A DNA stretch of 64,000 nucleotides, from positions 124,001-188,000 of the forward strand of contig SGBD01000002.1 in assembly GCA_004195035.1 (NCBI GenBank). Reading direction: 5' to 3'. Below the pieces are notes generated by a model. That model was given only the letters and a program-made list of their open reading frames with translations, made no database searches and was not told where the DNA came from. The position numbers were made by a program, and so were the translations under genes. Of this stretch, positions 59,674 through 64,000 are shown in pieces. This DNA comes from Candidatus Acidulodesulfobacterium ferriphilum. Lineage in GTDB: Bacteria > SZUA-79 > Acidulodesulfobacterales > Acidulodesulfobacteraceae. How positions within the stretch are numbered: position 1 is the stretch's first letter; each line of letters opens with the position of its first letter.

Positions 59674-60748
59674 AAATGCGATTATATAATGTATCTCTCC
59701 TGACGGGAAACTTGCCGGATTTTTTTATCAAACTTATGATTTCGTCTTCAGGTAAATATTCGCCGAATTCCCCTCCTGCGCTTTTGGTGATATTTTCTTC
59801 CATTAAAGTCCCGCCAAAATCGTTAACGCCGCATTCAAGAGATTTTAAAGCGGCGAGAATGCCGATTTTAGGCCAGCTTGTCTGAATATTTTTGAAATTA
59901 TCTAAGTAAAGCCTTAAAATTGCATAAAACCTGAATACTTTATCCTGCATCAGCGCCGAATCTACCCTTTTTCTAAGAGATGTTTTGTATGAAATAAACG
60001 GCAATGCAATAAACTCCGTAAACCCGTTTGTTTCGTCCTGAATTTGCCTTATCAAACTCAAATGATAAACTATATCGGGGTTTGACTCGATATGGCCGAA
60101 AAGAATAGTAGCTGAGGTTTTAACGCCGCTTTTATGCGCCGCTTTTATAATTTCGACCCAGATATCCGTGTTTATCTTTTCGGGGCAGATCTTGCTTCTT
60201 GTTTCTTTCGCCAGAATCTCTGCCGCAGTCCCGGGCATTGAATTAAGCCCCGTATCGGCTAATTTTAAAATAACATCCTCGTAAGATTTATTTGTCGCCT
60301 TCGAAAGCTCGTAAATTTCCTGCGGCGAAAATGCGTGAATATGCAAATCGGGAAAATTATCCCTGACGGTCTTAATCAGGCTAAAATAATAATCGGGCTT
60401 TAATTCCGGATTTATTCCGCCCGTTACGCATATTTCATCTATGCCTATCTTTTTGCCTTCCGAAATTTTTTCGAGTATTTTATCATAATCGAGCAAAAAC
60501 GAGTCTTTTGATTTTTTCGTCCTTTTATAGCCGCAAAACCTGCAGTTTAAACCGCATATATTTGTAAAATTTATATTTCTGTTAACGACATAAGAAACCC
60601 TATCAAAATTAATTTTTTGGTTTTTTATGCCGGCGATGCGGATAATATCCTGTCCCTTCTCTTTTTCTTCCAATAGGCAAAGAAGTTCCTCGTCATTGAT
60701 TCTTTCAAAAGATAAAGCCTTTTCAAGTACGGAATTTAATTCAGTCAT
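59645..60748 (-). CDS. CofH-family radical SAM enzyme in the thiamine operon
   Basis: About 367 residues from ATG 60748; ATG 60763 and TTG 60769 are alternatives. NINFTNICGLNCRFCGYKRT carries CxxxCxxC. CofH-type motifs are LNSMPGTAAEILAKETRSKI (PGTAAEI, where MqnE/MqnC have PGGGAEI), WVEIIKAAHKSGVKTSATIL and GFTEFIALPFISYKTS. CofH cleaves tyrosine, releasing dehydroglycine, while joining the hydroxybenzyl group to a ribityl-pyrimidine in F420 synthesis. Here it is the first gene behind a TPP riboswitch and overlaps thiS, with no F420 gene nearby. I infer a role in thiazole synthesis, perhaps replacing ThiH. Confidence 0.85.
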   Translation of the reverse strand: MTELNSVLEKALSFERINDEELLCLLEEKEKGQDIIRIAGIKNQKINFDRVSYVVNRNINFTNICGLNCRFCGYKRTKKSKDSFLLDYDKILEKISEGKKIGIDEICVTGGINPELKPDYYFSLIKTVRDNFPDLHIHAFSPQEIYELSKATNKSYEDVILKLADTGLNSMPGTAAEILAKETRSKICPEKINTDIWVEIIKAAHKSGVKTSATILFGHIESNPDIVYHLSLIRQIQDETNGFTEFIALPFISYKTSLRKRVDSALMQDKVFRFYAILRLYLDNFKNIQTSWPKIGILAALKSLECGVNDFGGTLMEENITKSAGGEFGEYLPEDEIISLIKKSGKFPVRRDTLYNRIYEKTYENRY

Positions 60749-60853
60749 ACATTTATAGCGCATGGTCAAAGACTACGCTTTATTATCAAATTGTTTAATA
60801 AAATATTTTAGGAGAATAGCTTAGCGGCAAAGGAAAGAGAAAAACGGCAGTCT

Positions 60854-60875
60854 TAAACTCCGCCAATGGCGGTTT
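60854..60875 (-). terminator. Possible riboswitch-controlled hairpin ahead of the CofH-like gene
   Basis: AAACTCCGCC (from 60855) and GGCGGTTT (to 60875) form a hairpin; read on the minus strand it is followed after about a dozen bases by GTTTTTCTC. It lies between the TPP aptamer and the start codon, where an intrinsic terminator of the expression platform would be expected. The T-run is displaced, so this is tentative. Confidence 0.4.
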
Positions 60876-60907
60876 ATACGCTAATAATATCTTAATTTTA
60901 ACGCTTT

Positions 60908-61036
60908 CTTGCTTCCCTACGCCGGCATTATCCGTATTCAGGTTCAAAGGGTTGCGAGTTAAAGGCTTGTATGTTATTTAATCTAATCAAACCTGCCGCA
61001 ACTCGACTCTCAGCCAAATTATTAAAGGCACCCCTA
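60908..61036 (-). promoter_or_regulatory. TPP (thiamine pyrophosphate) riboswitch
   Basis: Minus strand reads AGGGGTGCC (61027-61035), GGCTGAGAG (tctcag at 61008-61013), a variable P3 arm with GAGTTGCGG, then CCCTTTGAACCTGAA and GGATAATGCCGGCGTAGGGA (60914-60933). These are the conserved cores of the THI element: the CTGAGA half binding the pyrimidine and the GGATAATGCC-GCGTAGGGAA half binding the pyrophosphate. It precedes the CofH-like-thiS-thiG-rluB genes and should shut them off when TPP is abundant. Confidence 0.93.
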
Positions 61037-61100
61037 TTTAAACATCGGTTAAATCTGTTTGTTTATATCTTACTTATATTTTTTATATATATAGTATAAC

Positions 61101-61859
61101 TTATTTAATAACCCCAATCAAGAAATTCTTATGTTTGTTATTATATACTTTTACGCATGCAACCTTTACGGTTAAAATATCATTTTTCGCCGTTAAAGGA
61201 ACAAAGTAGTATTCCAAAAAGACAGATTTTTTAATATGCCCAAATGTACCGGTTCTTTTATTGATGAAACTTTCGGCATCATTTTCGGGCATAATTAAAA
61301 AATTAAAATCTCCCGCATTTTTATGGACAATGGTTAAATTGTGAAACAGGTAATAGATGTTGCCGTGCTTGATTTTGATAAAATTAATATTCCTGCGGGT
61401 TTTCATTCTATTTTCTATAGTCCTGTCAGACCTGTAATATGACAGATAAAACCCGTGCTTTTTAAAATTATAACTGCTGATGTCCGCCCTGATATATTCC
61501 TTAAAATATTTTACCGAACTTACAAACTTCATTAACTTTTCTAATTTTTGTTTATCCTCATAAAAAAGTTTTTTCCATAAAAACGGATTGTACCTGTCAT
61601 GCATATATTGAGCGGGATTGACAATCTTTATGTATGTCGTAATATCGTCTTTATTAACCGGCCGGTTTGCCGCTTTTAGATATAGCGCGTAAATAACCGG
61701 ATCGGAGGCGTAAACGCCATGGCAGATCCCATTAACGGAACCGGCAAAAGCCCTGCTGCCGAACGCCGTATTCAGAATAGAAATATTCAAAACAACCGTC
61801 AAGAATAAAAAAACCGTCCAAAATATCCTTTCCCTCGTTCTGCCGATTTTTTCTTTCAT
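61101..61859 (-). CDS. Exported protein of unknown function
   Basis: A 252-residue protein. The N-terminus has a TM/signal segment (IFWTVFLFLTVVLNISILNT). The mature part is basic and aromatic with YLSYYRSDRTIENRMKTRRN and YLFHNLTIVHKNAGDFNFLI; paired Cys not evident. I do not recognise a family. It lies 65 bases upstream of the riboswitch on the same strand but is not part of the thiamine operon. Confidence 0.6.
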   Translation of the reverse strand: MKEKIGRTRERIFWTVFLFLTVVLNISILNTAFGSRAFAGSVNGICHGVYASDPVIYALYLKAANRPVNKDDITTYIKIVNPAQYMHDRYNPFLWKKLFYEDKQKLEKLMKFVSSVKYFKEYIRADISSYNFKKHGFYLSYYRSDRTIENRMKTRRNINFIKIKHGNIYYLFHNLTIVHKNAGDFNFLIMPENDAESFINKRTGTFGHIKKSVFLEYYFVPLTAKNDILTVKVACVKVYNNKHKNFLIGVIK

Positions 61860-62404
61860 ACCCTCATCCCCCTCTTATAATATAATTTAAAAGTATCGTT
61901 ATCGTAAGGCATAAATTAATTATTTTTAGTTAATTTTAATAAAATAGTCAAACCTTGTCAAATTTCAAATAATTCATGCCCTGCTCCTGCTCTTTCGCCG
62001 ATAATTTCTCGGGCGGCATATTGCTGCTTTGCAAACTTAAATTGAAAGGTTAAATCATGAAATAAATAATGAATTTTGATTGTTTAAAAACTGTGAAATT
62101 CTTTTTTCCGCAAGGTCGATATACTCCTTATTTATATCATAGCCTACATACTTTCTCCCAGACTTTAACGCCGCCAACGCCGCCGTTCCGCTTCCTCTCC
62201 TTTTAGAACATATGCGTAATAACCGCTTTGTAAGTTATAAAAAAGTTGTTCTGGCGAGGCAAAGTTTTTCAAAGCCTCCTTGAAAAATTTAATTTCGGCA
62301 TCATTATTCCATAGCGTCATTATATAAAACCTTTAATGCTATATTAATATAATTTTACGACATTATAACATATTTTTTAAGCAATTTTATTTGTTCTTCA
62401 TTCT
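61860..62404. other. 545-base stretch without intact genes
   Basis: It contains the methyltransferase-like remnant (62055-62320) and a short open stretch near 61968-62010 on the minus strand (MPPEKLSAKEQEQGMNYLKF) that I cannot place. The rest is AT-rich and shows nothing I recognise. Confidence 0.5.
62055..62320 (-). pseudogene. Decayed restriction-modification remnant (DNA methyltransferase 3' end)
   Basis: The minus-strand frame ending at 62055 reads GSGTAALAALKSGRKYVGYD, then INKEYIDLAEKRISQFL. This is the end of an N6-adenine/N4-cytosine methyltransferase, where the SAM-binding FxGSGT motif stands near the C-terminus. Upstream, another frame from ATG 62320 reads WNNDAEIKFFKEALKNF and ends by a frame change near 62205, so two gene pieces seem to be joined by deletion. 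No catalytic (D/N)PPY motif remains. Confidence 0.65.
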
Positions 62405-62965
62405 TTAATGTTTCAATAATTTTCTGTAATAATCGTAATATTTATAAACCCGCATTATATATATTTCCGTTTGCCTGTAAGGCGGAATAATAAATTCTCT
62501 GCGGTTTTTTGCATATATTATTTTAACAGAGCCTGGACCTGCATTATAGCATGCTAAAGCCGGAACCGGTTTATAGTCGAACATCGTCAGACAATAGCGC
62601 AGGTATTTGGCGCCGGCAATTATATTTATCAAAGGATTAAAGGCATTTAAATTCATGGTTTTTGCCGTATTCGGCATAACCTGCATAAGTCCTACAGCCC
62701 CTTCAGGGCTTACCGCGTTGATGTTAAAATTGCTTTCCGCCCTTATCACCGCAATAAGAAATAGAGCGGGTATTTTGTATTTATTCGATGCAAACATTAT
62801 TGTTTTGTCAAATAACTTATAAGAAAATTTATATCCTTTTCGATGAAACCCAAACCCAAAGGAAACATAAGCCCGCGATATACAGTTTAAAAAAATAGTA
62901 AACCAAAGCAATGCCGTAAATATCGATTTTTTTTCTAAAAAAAATCTAATTTTAAAATTTTCCAT
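62405..62965 (-). CDS. SLT-type lytic transglycosylase
   Basis: A 186-residue protein. A hydrophobic segment (SIFTALLWFTIFLNCISRAY) serves as signal or anchor. The SLT domain has LFLIAVIRAESNFNINAVSP (catalytic Glu), GAVGLMQVMPNTAKTMNLNA and ALACYNAGPGSVKI. It cleaves peptidoglycan. It lies 18 bases downstream of a lipoprotein gene; a secretion or conjugation-type envelope apparatus would fit but is not shown. Confidence 0.88.
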   Translation of the reverse strand: MENFKIRFFLEKKSIFTALLWFTIFLNCISRAYVSFGFGFHRKGYKFSYKLFDKTIMFASNKYKIPALFLIAVIRAESNFNINAVSPEGAVGLMQVMPNTAKTMNLNAFNPLINIIAGAKYLRYCLTMFDYKPVPALACYNAGPGSVKIIYAKNRREFIIPPYRQTEIYIMRVYKYYDYYRKLLKH

Positions 62966-62983
62966 CGGGCGTTTAACGCAGGG

Positions 62984-63673
62984 TTAAAATTTATAAACTA
63001 ATTTATCAAGTTTATTATTGCTGCCGTCGTAATAATTTATGTAAGCGGCAAGCCTTATTTTCGATAAGTCCTCCCGCGCCAAAAATATCGTTTCGCAGGT
63101 AATTTTCTTTAAACCGCTCAAGGGCGTTTTATATTTCAGATTTGATTTAAAAGGCAATCCTCTGACCCCGCTTTTGGATTTTTTAAATAATTCTATCCGG
63201 CAGTTAACCGTTTTATCCGATAAATTTATTATGGAAAAATTTATTAATTCAAAAATTCCTTCTATTTGAACCGATTGAATCGTTAATTCAAATTTTCCAT
63301 TTTGACTTTTAATTATTTTACCGATGCTTATTTTGTAAATATTCAACATTTTATATTTTTTTAAAGATATGTTTGAATTTGAAATAAATGCGGGATGAAG
63401 CAAAGGTTTTAATTTTATGGAATGTTTATTTTGATTTTTTTTATTCTCCCCGCTTAATATATTTTTGATTTCATTACCCGGTATATTGTTTAATTTCAAA
63501 GAATCTCTCAAAACCTTTTTTTTCAATTTATCCGCGCCGTTGTAATGCCTTAAGCCAAAACCAGGAGGATTTTGAGCGCACCCGGACAGCAGGCAAATAA
63601 TTAATATATTACTTAATGAATATATTACTAAGTATTTATATTTATAAAGTTTATTTAATTTAATATATTTCAT
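62984..63673 (-). CDS. Lipoprotein of unknown function
   Basis: A 229-residue protein. The signal part (SLSNILIICLLSGCAQNPPG) ends with lipobox LSGC. The C-terminal half is beta-rich (GKFELTIQSVQIEGIFELIN, IETIFLARED-like CETIFLAREDLSKI) and recalls the YcfL/DUF1425 pattern, though weakly. It is followed by the transglycosylase gene and preceded by a partial gene, all on the minus strand. Confidence 0.6.
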   Translation of the reverse strand: MKYIKLNKLYKYKYLVIYSLSNILIICLLSGCAQNPPGFGLRHYNGADKLKKKVLRDSLKLNNIPGNEIKNILSGENKKNQNKHSIKLKPLLHPAFISNSNISLKKYKMLNIYKISIGKIIKSQNGKFELTIQSVQIEGIFELINFSIINLSDKTVNCRIELFKKSKSGVRGLPFKSNLKYKTPLSGLKKITCETIFLAREDLSKIRLAAYINYYDGSNNKLDKLVYKF

Positions 63674-63701
63674 AGTTTATAATTTTTCCGCCCGTCAGTT
63701 T

Positions 63702-64000
63702 TTAATTATTTAATATATTATCTATCCTCAACTTAATGAGTTTTCCGTTAAGAATGGTATGGATGGATAATTTGAGATTATCTCCCGTTTTAATGTCAGG
63801 TTTTTTGAAAATAATCACATTTTTTACGATTTTATAAGGCATGTACTTAGCATTATGCGGAACATGGTTTACAATATATATCACTTTAAAAACATTTGAG
63901 TTATAACCGTTGAAAAAACTTCCGCCCTCTTCCCTGTATAGATATATATTCCTGATAAAAAACGGTTTATTGTTATCATTGGTTATCTGATATTCAAGAT
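63702..64000 (-). CDS. Partial CDS, 5' end beyond the window
   Basis: The frame stays open from 63702 to the edge (about 99 codons: NKPFFIRNIYLYREEGGSFF, then NVFKVIYIVNHVPHNAKYMP). A GTG at 63884 could look like a start, but the coding pattern continues upstream. No family recognised. It lies 28 bases ahead of the lipoprotein gene, same strand. Confidence 0.55.
   Translation of the reverse strand, partial: LEYQITNDNNKPFFIRNIYLYREEGGSFFNGYNSNVFKVIYIVNHVPHNAKYMPYKIVKNVIIFKKPDIKTGDNLKLSIHTILNGKLIKLRIDNILNN

Noticed and set aside
59645-60748. Calling the thiamine-operon radical SAM protein MqnE or ThiH
   Set aside because: The PGTAAEI motif and FTEFIALPF stretch fit CofH, while MqnE/MqnC have PGGGAEI. 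ThiH has a different overall pattern and C-terminal part.
63882-63884. GTG at 63884 as the start of a 60-residue gene
   Set aside because: The frame remains open to the window edge with protein-like composition, so it is a partial gene.

Overview
The window is an AT-rich bacterial chromosome segment. FlgH and FlgI (L- and P-ring proteins) imply an outer membrane, so the organism is Gram-negative and flagellated. It also carries MqnC of the futalosine menaquinone route, glycogen/alpha-glucan enzymes, two PilZ proteins and GGDEF domains. The mix suggests a deltaproteobacterial (Desulfobacterota-like) lineage, but nothing here fixes the taxon.

Layout. About 1-12.96 kb is a flagellar/chemotaxis block on the plus strand: partial parA, a CheW-like gene, a FliK-like gene with an FlhB C-terminal homologue, a YcgR-like PilZ gene on the opposite strand, then flgF-flgG-flgA-flgH-flgI-flgM-flgN-flgK-flgL-csrA-fliW. 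A sigma-54-type promoter precedes flgF. About 12.96-18.3 kb holds signalling genes (GGDEF, HDOD, PilZ) and motAB. About 18.6-29.2 kb runs flgJ fused to a lytic transglycosylase, fliI, mqnC, a DksA-like gene, glgA, a response regulator, a large Rossmann-PAS-kinase-REC-REC-GGDEF protein, a second response regulator, a thioesterase and a DnaJ-like gene. About 29.3-44.5 kb is housekeeping: cbiB, a BAX-inhibitor family gene, a K+ channel, GH57, TPR, PHP, miaB, HU, priA, a radical SAM protein, an AcuC-like deacetylase and an MFS transporter. A tRNA-Ala(CGC) at 44.7 kb opens an accessory stretch to 50.4 kb with exported proteins: DUF3617, a lipoprotein, two LprI-type proteins, two Sel1-repeat proteins and a decayed Sel1 fragment. 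From 50.5 kb come hemL, a hydrolase, cytochrome c, a fused radical SAM protein, a site-2 protease, scpA, and the thiamine operon with rluB. The right end has a decayed DNA-methyltransferase remnant, a lytic transglycosylase and two poorly recognised genes, one running off the edge.

The most notable system is at 57.8-61.04 kb on the minus strand. A TPP riboswitch stands at the head of an operon whose first gene is a CofH-family tyrosine-cleaving radical SAM enzyme, followed by thiS, thiG and rluB. No thiH or thiO is present in the window. Since CofH chemistry releases dehydroglycine from tyrosine, as ThiH does, the CofH-like protein may supply the thiazole precursor here. Other points are a family of hairpin-rich mobile-looking repeats (four copies), the Rossmann-fused histidine kinase with altered ATP-binding and GGDEF motifs, a duplicated insert in FlgK, and gene remnants at 46.06 and 62.06-62.32 kb.
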